Below, in pieces: positions 1 through 9,210 of a stretch of 64,000 bases of DNA. Under the pieces are notes generated by a model. The model was not told the origin of the DNA. It did no database searches and worked only from the letters and a program-made list of their open reading frames with translations. Made by a program: the position numbers and the translations under genes. Every line of letters begins with the position of its first letter. Within the stretch, counting starts at the first letter, position 1. Source of the DNA: Paenibacillus sp. DMB20. GTDB taxonomy: Bacteria; Bacillota; Bacilli; Paenibacillales; Paenibacillaceae. Location of the stretch: the NCBI RefSeq assembly GCF_000987955.1, contig NZ_LAZU01000037.1, positions 473,531 to 537,530 of the forward strand, in the 5' to 3' direction.

Positions 1-474
1 TTTTAAATCGCCGAATGTTTTCTTCATCGTGTACAGGTCCAGCAGCGCTTGCGTCGGATGCTCGTTATTGCCGTCTCCTGCATTGACCAGCGGTATGGAG
101 ATCGACTGGGCCAGCTCCTGCAGCACGCCGACCGGCTTTAACCGAATGACGCCCGCGTCTACGCCGAGAGATTCGAGAGTCCGTACCGTATCGTAGATGG
201 ACTCCCCTTTTTCCACGCTGGATACTCCCGCTTCAAAGTTCATCACTTCGGCTCCCAGGCGTTTTTCGGCCATCTCGAAGGAAAAGCGGGTTCTTGTGCT
301 GTTTTCAAAAAACATGTTCACCACGAATTTTTGGTTCAAGGCCGGGACCACTTTTTGGTTCTGTCCTTCCCAGTAGGCCGCGCGGTTTAAAATCGACAAA
401 ATTTCATCCCGGCTAAGGTCCTTCAGTCCAAGGAGGCTTCTTTCTTTAATGGAGGTTGCGGTCATCATTGTCAT
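1..474 (-). CDS. pyrB: Aspartate carbamoyltransferase catalytic subunit (partial, 3' end outside window)
   Basis: Second step committed to UMP synthesis: carbamoyl phosphate plus aspartate gives carbamoyl aspartate. The first 158 codons are in the window. The carbamoyl-phosphate loop STRTR is at residues 59-63 and HPTQ at 139-142, both typical of the family. The start overlaps the pyrR stop (ATGA), with GAGAGG four bases upstream, so the two genes are translationally coupled. Two further in-frame ATGs lie 6 and 9 bases downstream and could be the true start. The gene is governed by the PyrR attenuator upstream of pyrR. Confidence 0.95.
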   Translation of the reverse strand, partial: MTMMTATSIKERSLLGLKDLSRDEILSILNRAAYWEGQNQKVVPALNQKFVVNMFFENSTRTRFSFEMAEKRLGAEVMNFEAGVSSVEKGESIYDTVRTLESLGVDAGVIRLKPVGVLQELAQSISIPLVNAGDGNNEHPTQALLDLYTMKKTFGDLK

Positions 475-1025
475 CGTTCCTCTCTTTGCGAGATGGTTAC
501 TTCGTCCTTGCCGTCGATTTCCGAAAGAGCAACCATAATCTCCTCCTGTTTGGAGGTCGGCACGTTCTTGCCGATAAAGTCAGGCCGGATCGGCAGCTCC
601 CGGTGTCCCCGGTCGGCCAGCACCGCCAGTTGGATCATCCGCGGCCTTCCGCAGTCCATCAAAGCGTCGAGCGCGGCGCGGATCGTGCGGCCCGTGTATA
701 AAACGTCATCGAACAGGATGACTTTCTTGTCGTGTACGTTGAGATGCTCGGGAGTCAGCTTTGCTCCTTCGGCATGTTCGCCGGAAGCAGCCTTGCGGTC
801 GTCCCTGTAGGAAGTCACGTCGATTTCCCCCCAGGGGATCGGCGTGCCCTCAATCTCGTTGATGCGTTCCGCGATCCGCTGGGCCAGGTATACGCCTCTA
901 GTCCGGATCCCGATGAGGACGCAATCCTCAATCCCTTTGTTCTTTTCCAAAATTTCATGGGCAATCCTTGTCAGGGCACGGCGGATCGCCGTTTCATCCA
1001 TAATCACATGTTGTTCGTTACTCAT
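471..1025 (-). CDS. pyrR: Bifunctional pyr operon regulator / uracil phosphoribosyltransferase
   Basis: PyrR binds pyr leader RNA when UMP is high and promotes termination; it also has uracil phosphoribosyltransferase activity. The 184-residue length is normal. The PRPP-binding signature VILFDDVLYTGRT is at residues 102-114. The start has AAGGAGGG seven bases upstream. It is the first gene of the operon, preceded by a leader with the expected PyrR-binding loop, and it overlaps pyrB by four bases. This implies autoregulation. Confidence 0.97.
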   Translation of the reverse strand: MSNEQHVIMDETAIRRALTRIAHEILEKNKGIEDCVLIGIRTRGVYLAQRIAERINEIEGTPIPWGEIDVTSYRDDRKAASGEHAEGAKLTPEHLNVHDKKVILFDDVLYTGRTIRAALDALMDCGRPRMIQLAVLADRGHRELPIRPDFIGKNVPTSKQEEIMVALSEIDGKDEVTISQREER

Positions 1026-1081
1026 CGTCTAACCCTCCTTGTGATATAGCCCTTATCCATCAATCTCTGTATGAGGCCAAG

Positions 1082-1120
1082 AAAAAAACGCCCGTCGTCC
1101 TTGGAGGGGCGGCGGCGTTT
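1082..1120 (-). terminator. Second terminator-like hairpin in the pyr leader
   Basis: Read on the minus strand, an AACGCC / GGGCGTT stem with a GC-rich imperfect interior is followed by seven T. It lies between the main attenuator and the pyrR ribosome binding site. It could be a back-up terminator or part of an alternative fold. Confidence 0.55.
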
Positions 1121-1127
1121 CATGTAC

Positions 1128-1158
1128 TAAAAAACTCCTTGCCGCGTTGGCAAGGAGT
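1128..1158 (-). terminator. pyr attenuator terminator
   Basis: A ten-base perfect stem (ACTCCTTGCC / GGCAAGGAGT, five-base loop) is followed by six T on the minus strand. It lies downstream of the PyrR-binding loop and upstream of pyrR, as expected for UMP/PyrR-dependent attenuation. Confidence 0.9.
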
Positions 1159-1260
1159 ATTGATCTCATGTACACAGAGAAATACGGCGAAGTACAATCT
1201 ATTTGTCCTCAGACAAAAAGATGCTTCCATGTCATGAACCTCGGTTCACGTTACCTTGCC

Positions 1261-1274
1261 AGCCTCACGGGACT
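1261..1274 (-). promoter_or_regulatory. PyrR-binding loop of the pyr leader
   Basis: The minus strand reads AGTCCCGTGAGGCT, matching the conserved PyrR recognition element (UCCnGnGAGGCU type). It sits about 30 bases downstream of the promoter and 100 bases upstream of the attenuator stem. Confidence 0.85.
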
Positions 1275-1302
1275 GATTTAAAGGTGCTATTCGATTACTT
1301 GC

Positions 1303-1331
1303 ATTATGACAGACCCCATCCGGGTTGTCAA
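1303..1331 (-). promoter_or_regulatory. Sigma-A promoter of the pyr operon
   Basis: TTGACA at 1331-1326 and CATAAT at 1308-1303 with an exact 17-base spacer on the minus strand, just upstream of the PyrR-binding loop. Confidence 0.85.
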
Positions 1332-1368
1332 GCATGGTGAGCATTATTATCGCCAAAGCTCGACATGG

Positions 1369-2624
1369 TTAAAAATCGAATTCCAAATCGCTGAGGCGCC
1401 TGCGGATTTCCGCGATCACCCGCTTCTCGTCATCTTCCCCATCAGCGAGAAATGTTACGGAAAACCTCACGAAATGCCCCGCGTCGTCCCACGGTACCGT
1501 CGATATAAGTTTTTCCCGGATGAGATACTGCGAGAAATCCTCGCCGGATTCAAACCGGCGGCCTCCTTTAATGCCCTTAGGAGCTTCCACGTAGAGGAAA
1601 AAGGATCCTTTCGGCTTCTCGGCCTTGAAGCCGATTTCGTTCAATACCGATACGAGCATATCGTGGCGCCGGGAGTACTTCTCCGCGATTTTTTCCGTAA
1701 TCTCCGGGTGATCCAGCCCCCAAGCGGCCGCCTTCTGAATGGCGATAAACTGCCCAGAATCGTTATTGTCCTTCACGTCCCCGAATGCTTTGACGACAAG
1801 CGGGTTTCCGGCAATGAAGCCGATCCGCCAGCCGGTCATGTTATAGGATTTGGAAAGCGAGTGCAGTTCGACGCCGACGTCCATCGCCCCCGGAACCGAG
1901 AGGAAGCTTAAAGGCTTCAGGCCGTCGTAGGTAAGCGCGGCGTAAGGCGCATCATGCACCACCACCACACGGTATTTGCGAGCCCATGCCACAACCTCTT
2001 CGAAAAACTCCACCGTAGCGCTCGCCCCGGTCGGATTGTTGGGATAGTTCAGGTACAGCAGCTTTGCCCGTTCCGCTATATTCTCCGGAATGGAGCTCAG
2101 GTCCGGTAAAAAGGCATTTTCTTTTTTTAAGTTCCACCGTGTAGACTTCCCCGCCCAGGTATTTGGTGTGGGTGCCGAGAATCGGATACCCCGGTACCGT
2201 CATAATCGTCACGTCCCCCGGGTTGATGAAACAGGAGGGCAGCATGGCCAGGGCGGGTTTGGAGCCGATCGAGTGCAAAACCTCCGTGTCCGGATCCAAG
2301 CCGTCAACGTCAAACACCCGCTTCAGGTACCGGACGGCCGCCTGTTTGAACTCGGGAATCCCGTTGTCGGCATACCCCCGGTTTTCCGGTTTGGCCGCCT
2401 CCTCAGCCAGCTTCCGCACAATTCCGGCATCGGCCATTTCGTCCGGTTCGCCCACCCCCATATCGATCAACTCGATATTCGGGAAGTCCCTTTTGGCCGC
2501 CGCCTTGGCTCTTTTGATTTTTTCGAATTTATAGATGGCGGTATCTTTACCGTAATTCGAACCGCCGATGCGGTCCGAGAACATTTGCTGAATATACGTG
2601 TCCTGATTTTTTTTCTATGCTCAT
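1369..2624 (-). CDS. dapL: LL-diaminopimelate aminotransferase (two frameshifts)
   Basis: PLP-dependent class I/II aminotransferase that converts tetrahydrodipicolinate directly to LL-diaminopimelate in lysine and peptidoglycan synthesis. The PLP-lysine motif SLSKSYNMTGWRIGF is in the C-terminal half, and IGSKPALAML and NYPNNPTG are present. The reading frame breaks twice in homopolymers. The 2607-2614 run has 8 bases where 7 restore the N-terminus MSIEKNQDTYIQQ. The 2122-2128 run has 7 where 6 restore ENAFLPDLSSIPEN. Corrected length is about 417 residues, normal for the family. If the 5' break is real, translation could begin at the ATG at 2584. An assignment to another aminotransferase of this fold is possible but less likely. 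Confidence 0.85.
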
Positions 2625-3007
2625 AATTTGTACTCATCTCCTACGGATTCAATCACTAACACAGATAAATATGCCGTAAAAATAGCGAATGAACCATGTA
2701 CAATGTATCCAATGATTTGTACTATTTCAGCATTCACTCACGATAGGAAGCGAAAGGAACAAGTTGTTTTTATCCCCCTCCGAAAAAAACGGTTCGTGCC
2801 TAAGCAACTTGACATTCGGAGGGATGAAGCCATGTTCAGCACCTCTTCATGTTTAATCCTCCCTTGCTGGGGTAAAACAGCTTTGAATTACTATTTAAAA
2901 AAAAATAAAATATTTATGAGCCGGCGGCATCTTCCATTTTCTTTTCCTTTAATGCTAAACTATACTTTGATTTTCGATAACCAACGTCAAGAATAGGCGG
3001 TATAACG
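2625..3007. other. Divergent intergenic region dapL / yhgE-like
   Basis: AT-rich region between divergent genes. A TATACT element around 2961-2966 is a candidate -10 for the plus-strand gene, but no convincing -35 is visible. A 122-codon ORF here has neither recognisable sequence nor a good ribosome binding site. I see no RNA element. Confidence 0.4.
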
Positions 3008-5683
3008 ATGCGAAACATTTGGCAAATTTTCAAGACAGACTGGGTAAATATTTTACGCGTTCCAACCGGAATTTTACTGGTGCTGGCCATTATTCTTTTA
3101 CCTGGCTTGTACGACTGGATCAATATCAAGTCCGTATGGGACCCCTACAAGAATACGCAGGGAATTACGGTCGCGGTAACGAGTCTTGACAAGGGCGCCG
3201 TTGTCGAGGGCAAGACGCTCAATATTGGAACGGACCTTGTGGAGAATCTGAAAAAGAATACGAAGCTCGGGTGGAAGTTCGTTACCGAGGAAGAAGCGAT
3301 GAGAGGAGTCGAGAAGGGAGATTATTATGCAAGCCTGCTCGTTCCCCCCGACTTTTCGGCTAAAATTACGGGAATCATCGAGGGGAGATTGGATCGCCCC
3401 GAAGTCATCTATACGGTCAATGAAAAAATAAATGCGATTGCTCCCAAAATCACGGGCTCCGGCATTTCGGCGATTACGAAGCAGATTAACGAGAACTTTA
3501 CGGAGGCCGTAAGCGAATCCGTGCTGAAAAGGCTCAAGGAGGCAGGCGTAGAGCTTCAGGAACAGCTCCCTACGATCCGAAAAATCGAAAGCGGCATCTT
3601 CGCTTTGGAGAGCAAGCTCCCGGCCATTCATGCCGCAGGTCAGAAAGTCCTTGAAGTAGAGAGCAAATTGCCGGAGATTACGGACAAAGCTCAGCGCATC
3701 GTCGAGTTGGAAGAGAAGCTGCCCGAAATAACGGAGGCTGCCCAATATGTGGTAAAACTTCAGCGGTATTGGCCCCAAATCAGCAGTGCCGCCCAAGAAG
3801 TGCTGGTCATACAGCAAAAGCTTCCGCAAATGAAGGAGGCTGTCGGCCGGATTCAGGCAGCGGACGGCCACTTTGACAAGGTTAGCCAAACCTTCGATGA
3901 AGCGATTGAGAGAAGTTATAAAGCGCTGGGAATCGTATCGGCCGCCCAAGGCCGGTTAACGGATTTAGATAGCATGGCTTCAAATGGAGTGGAATTTGCG
4001 GACGAGCTGTCGGCTTTTCTGAAAGCGAATCAGGAGGCCTTCCAATCCATAGCTCCGGCAGTCAAGGAAAACTTGACGATGCTGAAACAAATTGCCGATG
4101 CGGTAGAGCATGTATCATCCAGACTGACGAATGTCGATTGGGAATCGCTCCCTACCCCGGAGGATTTGCAAAGGATATCGGACCGCCTTGCCATTGCCCT
4201 TCGGATCGTGGATCACCTAGGAAATCTGCTTGACAGGCTTAACGGCTATTTGCCAAGCAGGCTCCTGCAGGATAAGATCGATCGGCTGGACGCCATATCC
4301 GCAAAACTGAACACCCAACTCCAGCTGCTTGCCATCGTGAAAGAAGCCATGCTGAGGAATGAAACGCCGCCAAGGGAAATTGTGGAACGCCTGCATGCGG
4401 CATCTGCCGAAGTCTCCCGTTTTCTTGATCAACTGCTTGGGCGGTATGACAGCGAATTTGTCCCGGCAATCAACCAGGCGCTCGAGAAACTTCGAATGGC
4501 GGCTTCGGTCTCGTCTGAAACGCTTCAATCCGCCAAAGACAGGCTGCCAGAGATAGCCGTAATTTTGAATTCGGCTAAGGAAGGGCTTGAATTCGGCCAG
4601 GAAGAGCTTTTACGTCTGCAAGCGGAACTGCCGGCGGCAAAAACCAAGTTCCGCGAAGTTGCGGAAACCTTGCAGCGAAAAGCGGAAGCTTTTGAAAAAG
4701 CGGTCGATAAAGCAGCCCTTTTCGTAAGCCATGATCTGCCTAAAATTGGGGAGAAGCTTGATAAAGCCGCTGCTTTTGTGAAGAAAGATCTACCGGCGGC
4801 TGAAGCCGAGATCGTAAAAGCGTCCAATTTCGTCAAACATCAGCTGCCTCAGGTGGAGCAAGGGGTTCACCATGTTGCGGGACTTGTCCGCGATGATCTG
4901 CCGCAACTGGAATCGGCTGTCCGCAAAGCGGCCGATAAGCTTAGGGAGGTCGAGCACAGCAACAACTTTGCCGAGCTTGCAAGGCTGCTCCGCGGTGACA
5001 TTCGGAAGGAAAGCGAGTTTTTAGCCAGTCCGGTGAAGATTAAAGAGAATCAGTTATATCCCATCCCCAACTACGGATCGGCCATGTCGCCGTTTTATTG
5101 CGTGCTTGCCTTATGGGTAGGCGCCACCCTGTTAATCTCGCTGTTTCGTCCCGATGCCGATAATCCGACCGGAAGTTACCGCGGCTATCAGCTATACCTT
5201 GGACGTCTGGCAACCTTCCTGTCCATTGGCATAATGCAGGCGTTATGCGTATCCCTCGGAAATATTTTCATTCTGAAGGCTTACGCGGCGGATAAATTAT
5301 GGTTTGTTTTGTTCGCCATGCTGGTGAGCACGGTATTCGTGACCATTACCTACACACTGCTGTCCGTATTCGGCAATGCGGGTAAAGGAATCGCGATTGT
5401 CTTCATGGTATTCCAGTTCTCCAGCTCCGGGGGCACATTCCCGGTCAGCATGACCTCGCCGTTCTTCCAGGCGATTAATCCCTTCATGCCGTTTACATAT
5501 GCCATCAGCCTCCTGCGCGAGGCGGTTGGAGGCATATTGTGGCAAACAGCGATAAAAGATATTTTATTCCTGGCTGGGTTTATCGCCATCAATCTGTTTA
5601 TCGCGCTTGCCCTCAAGAAGCCGCTTAGCAGCTTGATCAAGCGCTCCTCGGACAACGCGAAAAAGACGAAGATTATCGCTTGA
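3008..5683 (+). CDS. YhgE/Pip-family membrane protein with 17- and 18-residue repeat arrays
   Basis: 891 residues. One N-terminal membrane segment (about 18-37), a long extracytoplasmic domain (about 40-685), and a C-terminal block of about six membrane segments (about 695-875) as in ABC-2-type YhgE/Pip proteins. The family includes the lactococcal phage infection protein and type VII-linked proteins; its biochemical role is not settled. Between residues 187 and 288 an LPxI-type motif recurs every 17 residues (187, 204, 221, 238, 255, 272). Between 577 and 648 a DLP motif recurs every 18 residues (577, 595, 613, 631). Both arrays look helical or coiled. The start is an ATG preceded by AGGCGG. 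An IS110 remnant follows directly. Confidence 0.88.
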   Translation: MRNIWQIFKTDWVNILRVPTGILLVLAIILLPGLYDWINIKSVWDPYKNTQGITVAVTSLDKGAVVEGKTLNIGTDLVENLKKNTKLGWKFVTEEEAMRGVEKGDYYASLLVPPDFSAKITGIIEGRLDRPEVIYTVNEKINAIAPKITGSGISAITKQINENFTEAVSESVLKRLKEAGVELQEQLPTIRKIESGIFALESKLPAIHAAGQKVLEVESKLPEITDKAQRIVELEEKLPEITEAAQYVVKLQRYWPQISSAAQEVLVIQQKLPQMKEAVGRIQAADGHFDKVSQTFDEAIERSYKALGIVSAAQGRLTDLDSMASNGVEFADELSAFLKANQEAFQSIAPAVKENLTMLKQIADAVEHVSSRLTNVDWESLPTPEDLQRISDRLAIALRIVDHLGNLLDRLNGYLPSRLLQDKIDRLDAISAKLNTQLQLLAIVKEAMLRNETPPREIVERLHAASAEVSRFLDQLLGRYDSEFVPAINQALEKLRMAASVSSETLQSAKDRLPEIAVILNSAKEGLEFGQEELLRLQAELPAAKTKFREVAETLQRKAEAFEKAVDKAALFVSHDLPKIGEKLDKAAAFVKKDLPAAEAEIVKASNFVKHQLPQVEQGVHHVAGLVRDDLPQLESAVRKAADKLREVEHSNNFAELARLLRGDIRKESEFLASPVKIKENQLYPIPNYGSAMSPFYCVLALWVGATLLISLFRPDADNPTGSYRGYQLYLGRLATFLSIGIMQALCVSLGNIFILKAYAADKLWFVLFAMLVSTVFVTITYTLLSVFGNAGKGIAIVFMVFQFSSSGGTFPVSMTSPFFQAINPFMPFTYAISLLREAVGGILWQTAIKDILFLAGFIAINLFIALALKKPLSSLIKRSSDNAKKTKIIA

Positions 5684-5711
5684 GCAAAAAACCAGCTAAT
5701 GGTTTGTCAAG

Positions 5712-6957
5712 TCAAGCTATTTGAAGCGAAAGAAATTTGTTATACTGTAAGAAAGCATACGAAATAAACCTCCATATAAATGGAAGTTTATGGATTTCGG
5801 GACTATAAAGTGTAGGGTTGCCTTTTTTGAGCATAGCGTAGATGTGATGTAATAACTTGTTGGCGCAAGCAATCACAGCTACTTTATGGGGCTTCCCTTC
5901 ACTTTTTTTTCTTGTCATAGTACTCTCTGATACGGAGATTTAGATCTCCTCGTAGACCACAGGTTACTGCTAAATAAACTGCACGTCTTAATCGTTTGGA
6001 GCCACGTTTTGTTATTCGGTTTTGCGTTGCTACAAACTTGCCTGAACTAAAGACACTGGGATCAAGGCCAGCATAAGCTACTAGTTGCTTCGGATGCCGA
6101 AACTGCGAAGCATCACCAATTTCAGCAGCAATAGAGGTTGCCAGCTTTGTACCTACTCCTGGAATGGATTCTAAAAGTTGAACTTCTGCTATCGTTTCAG
6201 ACAGTTCTAATATGATTTTTTCTAGTTCAGCTAGTTGGTTTTGCAAGTCACGGATAACCGTTAGCATACTGCGTAGAGCCATTTCTAATCCATATGGGAC
6301 ATGCATAACAGGATTATCCTTTATAGCTACGTTTAAATGCTCAATCTTACGGTTCATCCAATCTTCAGAACGAGCAGCTTTAGTGGATTCTCTTACGACC
6401 GCAGCCCAAGTATTATGGTCTCGCTCCTCAATGCCTTTTGGCGAGAGACACATTTCTAGTAAGTTTAATGACGTTTTTGAGAATAGATCTTTAAATACAC
6501 CTTCATAGCTTGGAAATACCTGATCGACCAGCGTCCGCGTATTCAACTTCGCTTGAAGGTAAAGACTAGTAATAAACTCGTGTTGTCTAGTTATGAACTG
6601 TAAGTCCATTAACGATTCTTTAGGACTCGGATGAACAAGCCAACTCTCCTCCTGGTAGTATAAATCCCCCAGATGCCAAGCGTCTGATGCATCCGTCTTC
6701 ACTTTACGTAGATTCGTTCTTCGAGCGCGTTGTGCCTGCAGGGGATTAACGAGAATGGTCTCATATCCTACGCTTTGTAAATAGTTAACAAGGACACGAT
6801 GGTAGTGCCCTGTTGGTTCCAAGATAACAACGGGCTTCCGATTTGTCTTAACTTCTAATTCCATTAAAGTTTGAAACAATCGTTCAAATCCTTTTGGTGA
6901 ATGCAAAATCAATTGATCTCGGCCATAGGGAACATTTCGCTTTAAAAATGCTTGTTA
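5712..6957 (-). mobile_element. IS110-family element, 5'-truncated remnant
   Basis: Contains one transposase gene of the IS110 (DEDD/serine) type on the minus strand. IS110 elements have no diagnostic inverted repeats, so the ends given are those of recognisable coding similarity. The sequence coding for the first RuvC-like aspartate is absent, so the element appears truncated at its upstream end and may have lost the end that would carry a bridge RNA. Confidence 0.75.
5712..6957 (-). pseudogene. IS110-family transposase, truncated and frameshifted
   Basis: The C-terminal domain carries GVGTKLATSIAAEIG and AYAGLDPSVFSSGKF, with the candidate catalytic serine, typical of IS110 transposases. 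The acidic residues LEPTGHYH and KTDASDAWHL are intact. The open frame can be read upstream to QAFLKRNVPYGRDQ but then meets TAA near 6956; the expected GLDVSKGES-type segment with the first catalytic aspartate is missing. A run of 8 at 5903-5910 breaks the frame where 7 bases give DKKKSEGKPHKVAVIAC, the normal family C-terminus. The missing N-terminus suggests the gene is inactive; the homopolymer break may be a sequencing error. Confidence 0.8.
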
Positions 6958-7087
6958 TACGAGGTCATTTGCCTCAACCAGCTCAAACATGGTAGAAGGC
7001 GATAGTGAGAGAACTGTTTTTTTTCACGGGGTTCCCCCCCAGGGGCTGTCACGTTCTCCCGGCTACCACCATCGTAAAGCAACCAAT

Positions 7088-7116
7088 AAAAAAGACCAAC
7101 CAGTAAACTCTGGTTG
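7088..7116 (-). terminator. Terminator-like hairpin
   Basis: CAACCAG / CTGGTTG stem with a six-base loop, followed on the minus strand by GTC and six T. Probably a second terminator downstream of the chemoreceptor gene. Confidence 0.5.
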
Positions 7117-7129
7117 ACCTAATAATACG

Positions 7130-7174
7130 AAGGGGCTGTCCCAAAAGGTCCATTGACCAGAGGGACAGCCCCTT
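7130..7174 (-). terminator. Long hairpin directly after the chemoreceptor gene
   Basis: Thirteen-base perfect outer stem AAGGGGCTGTCCC / GGGACAGCCCCTT with an inner GGTC / GACC stem, starting 12 bases past the stop codon. There is no strong T-run, so it may act as an mRNA end stabiliser or a weak terminator. Confidence 0.6.
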
Positions 7175-7185
7175 ATAAACGCGAC

Positions 7186-9210
7186 TTACAATGTGAACCT
7201 GGATAACGTTTCTTTCAGTTCATTGGATACATTCTCGAGCTTGGTGGACAGATTTACAAGCTGGTTGCTGACACTCTGCTGTTCGCTGCTCAAGGATGCA
7301 ACTTCTTCCGAAGTCGCCGAGGACTCTTCCGCTACGGCGCTTACGTTGCTCATCGCTTCGGAGAGAACGAGCTGCGACTGGTTCAAGCCTTCGATGGAAT
7401 CGGTCACGGAATCCAGCCGCTCAATAAACTCGACCATCTGCTGCTGAACGGATACAAATATATCATTCGTTTCTTTCACCGAATCCATCTGCGCTTTAAA
7501 CAACGGGTTAGCGTCCAGAAGAACCTGGACCGTTTCATTCATTTCCGTCATGATCCGCTCGGTAATCTGGCTGACCATATCGATGGACTGGCGCGATTGA
7601 TCGGCCAGCTGGCGGATTTCGTCCGCGACGACCATGAATCCGCGGCCTGCCGCGCCGGCGCGAGCCGCTTCAATCGTTGCGTTAAGTGACAGAATGTTGG
7701 TCTGTTTCGTTATGTTCTGCAGCACATCCAGCACTTTCACGACAGAGGAAGTCGTTTCCTTCAATCCGTCAACCTTTTTCATCATCGCACGGGTCATGTC
7801 CTCGGTTTGATGCGTTTTATCGAGCAGGTCGCTCAGATGCTTCGTTCCGAGCTCGCTCGAGCTTTCGACATGACGGGCCGATTTGCCCATCTCGTCGTTC
7901 GCTGCCACCACGACCTGCATCTGTCTCGAGATGTTTCCTGTCAGATCGCTTCCGCGCTCGGCTTCCACGGCCAGGCTGCTTGCCCCGTTGGCGATCTCCT
8001 CGGTGGCCACGGCGATTTCCTTCGCGGAAAGAGCCGTTTTCTTGGAGGCATCACTCAGTTCTGCCGCCGTATTCAAAACGTCCTGCGCCGTATTGTTCGT
8101 CTGCTGAACGAGTTCCGTAATCTGCTCCATCATTTCATTAAAGCTGGCGGACAACTGGCCGATTTCGTCCCTGGACTGATGCGTCGTCCGCACGTTCAGA
8201 TTTCCTTTTGCCCCTTCCTTCATAAGAAGGCTGAGTTTTCCAAGCGGCTTGGCAATCATGCGGACCATCCAGACGCCGATCAGGATGGCAATCAGCGCAT
8301 CCGCTAAAGCGGCCCACAGCGTAATTTGCAAAATGCCTTTGGCATCCTTCGTGAGCTCTTCCGTCTGCACCGTGCCGACGAGCTTCCAATCGTTAACGTC
8401 CAATGTATTGTATACGGCCAATACGTCTCTTCCGTTTGCATCCATTGCCGACAGGCTGCCTGTTTTTTTGTTCTCGGGTTCCTTCTTCATGAAAGTCCAA
8501 AGGGAATTGGAGCCGTTCAGGCTTTCATTGTTCGCGGAAACAATCTTCTGATCACTCGATATCAGCTGAATTTGACCCTCGGATCCGAGATTAACACCCT
8601 TCAGCTGCTGATTAATCACCGTTGAATTCAAGTCAATGATAAAGGTATACGTCTCGTTCAAATTGTTCATTGAGCCGAGGGTACGGGCAATCGAGAAATA
8701 AGGCGAGGCTCCGTCGGTTCTTGTCGGGATCCACAAAGCCTTGACTCCCTTATCCAGCTCGATCATCCATGGTTCTTTCACCATTTGACCGATATCTTTT
8801 ACCGTGCTTCCGGCTGAAATCAGTTTGTCTTTTTTGGGCGTAATAATGGAAATGGCTCTAATATAGGAATCCGACGTGATTTGATTCGTTAATTTATCCC
8901 GAATGTCCTTCTCGGTTGAAAACCGCTCATAATCGCTTAGAGAACCGCTCGTAAACGATGTGAGCATGGACTGAAGCTCTTTATCATAGAAGATTTGTCT
9001 GCTCATATTTTCGTATTTGGACAGGATAATATCGATTTTCTCGGATGTTTGGATAATCGTTTGCTGATTGGATCTAGCCGCATTTTGCTCGATGGTGCTT
9101 TTGGCCTTGCTATAGGACATCAGACCAAGCACGATGACAAACGTAACGATAGCAATGAAAAAAATTAAAAATAACCTTATGCCGACCGATTTCGCCGGGT
9201 TGACCCGCAT
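7186..9210 (-). CDS. Methyl-accepting chemotaxis protein
   Basis: 674-residue transmembrane chemoreceptor. Membrane segment at about 11-33, an extracytoplasmic Cache-type sensor (about 40-285), second membrane segment (about 290-312), HAMP (about 315-368) and a long cytoplasmic signalling coiled coil. The hairpin tip (NILSLNATIEAARAGAAG, GFMVVADEIRQLA) is the CheA/CheW-binding region and is well conserved. The ligand cannot be inferred. The frame stays open upstream of the chosen ATG back to a TAA but has no ATG, GTG or TTG there; AAAGG lies eight bases upstream of the ATG. It is monocistronic, with hairpins after the stop. Confidence 0.95.
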   Translation of the reverse strand: MRVNPAKSVGIRLFLIFFIAIVTFVIVLGLMSYSKAKSTIEQNAARSNQQTIIQTSEKIDIILSKYENMSRQIFYDKELQSMLTSFTSGSLSDYERFSTEKDIRDKLTNQITSDSYIRAISIITPKKDKLISAGSTVKDIGQMVKEPWMIELDKGVKALWIPTRTDGASPYFSIARTLGSMNNLNETYTFIIDLNSTVINQQLKGVNLGSEGQIQLISSDQKIVSANNESLNGSNSLWTFMKKEPENKKTGSLSAMDANGRDVLAVYNTLDVNDWKLVGTVQTEELTKDAKGILQITLWAALADALIAILIGVWMVRMIAKPLGKLSLLMKEGAKGNLNVRTTHQSRDEIGQLSASFNEMMEQITELVQQTNNTAQDVLNTAAELSDASKKTALSAKEIAVATEEIANGASSLAVEAERGSDLTGNISRQMQVVVAANDEMGKSARHVESSSELGTKHLSDLLDKTHQTEDMTRAMMKKVDGLKETTSSVVKVLDVLQNITKQTNILSLNATIEAARAGAAGRGFMVVADEIRQLADQSRQSIDMVSQITERIMTEMNETVQVLLDANPLFKAQMDSVKETNDIFVSVQQQMVEFIERLDSVTDSIEGLNQSQLVLSEAMSNVSAVAEESSATSEEVASLSSEQQSVSNQLVNLSTKLENVSNELKETLSRFTL

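Larger units (their letters stand above)
6958..7185. other. Non-coding stretch between IS110 remnant and chemoreceptor gene
   Basis: Holds no gene I can support. It carries two hairpins (7097-7116 and 7130-7174, listed separately) and a partial copy of the AGGGGCTGTC sequence near 7041 that matches the arm of the larger hairpin. Confidence 0.4.

Noticed and set aside
1369..2624. Programmed frameshifting in dapL
   Set aside because: Two separate breaks in one gene and the same type of break in a dozen unrelated genes fit sequence error better than recoding.
2628..2996. 122-codon ORF between dapL and the YhgE-like gene
   Set aside because: No ribosome binding site, low-complexity composition and no recognisable domain; it covers the promoter region.
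3008..5683. Phage defence or phage receptor system around the YhgE/Pip gene
   Set aside because: The Pip name is historical. There are no defence-type neighbours, only an IS remnant and a chemoreceptor gene.
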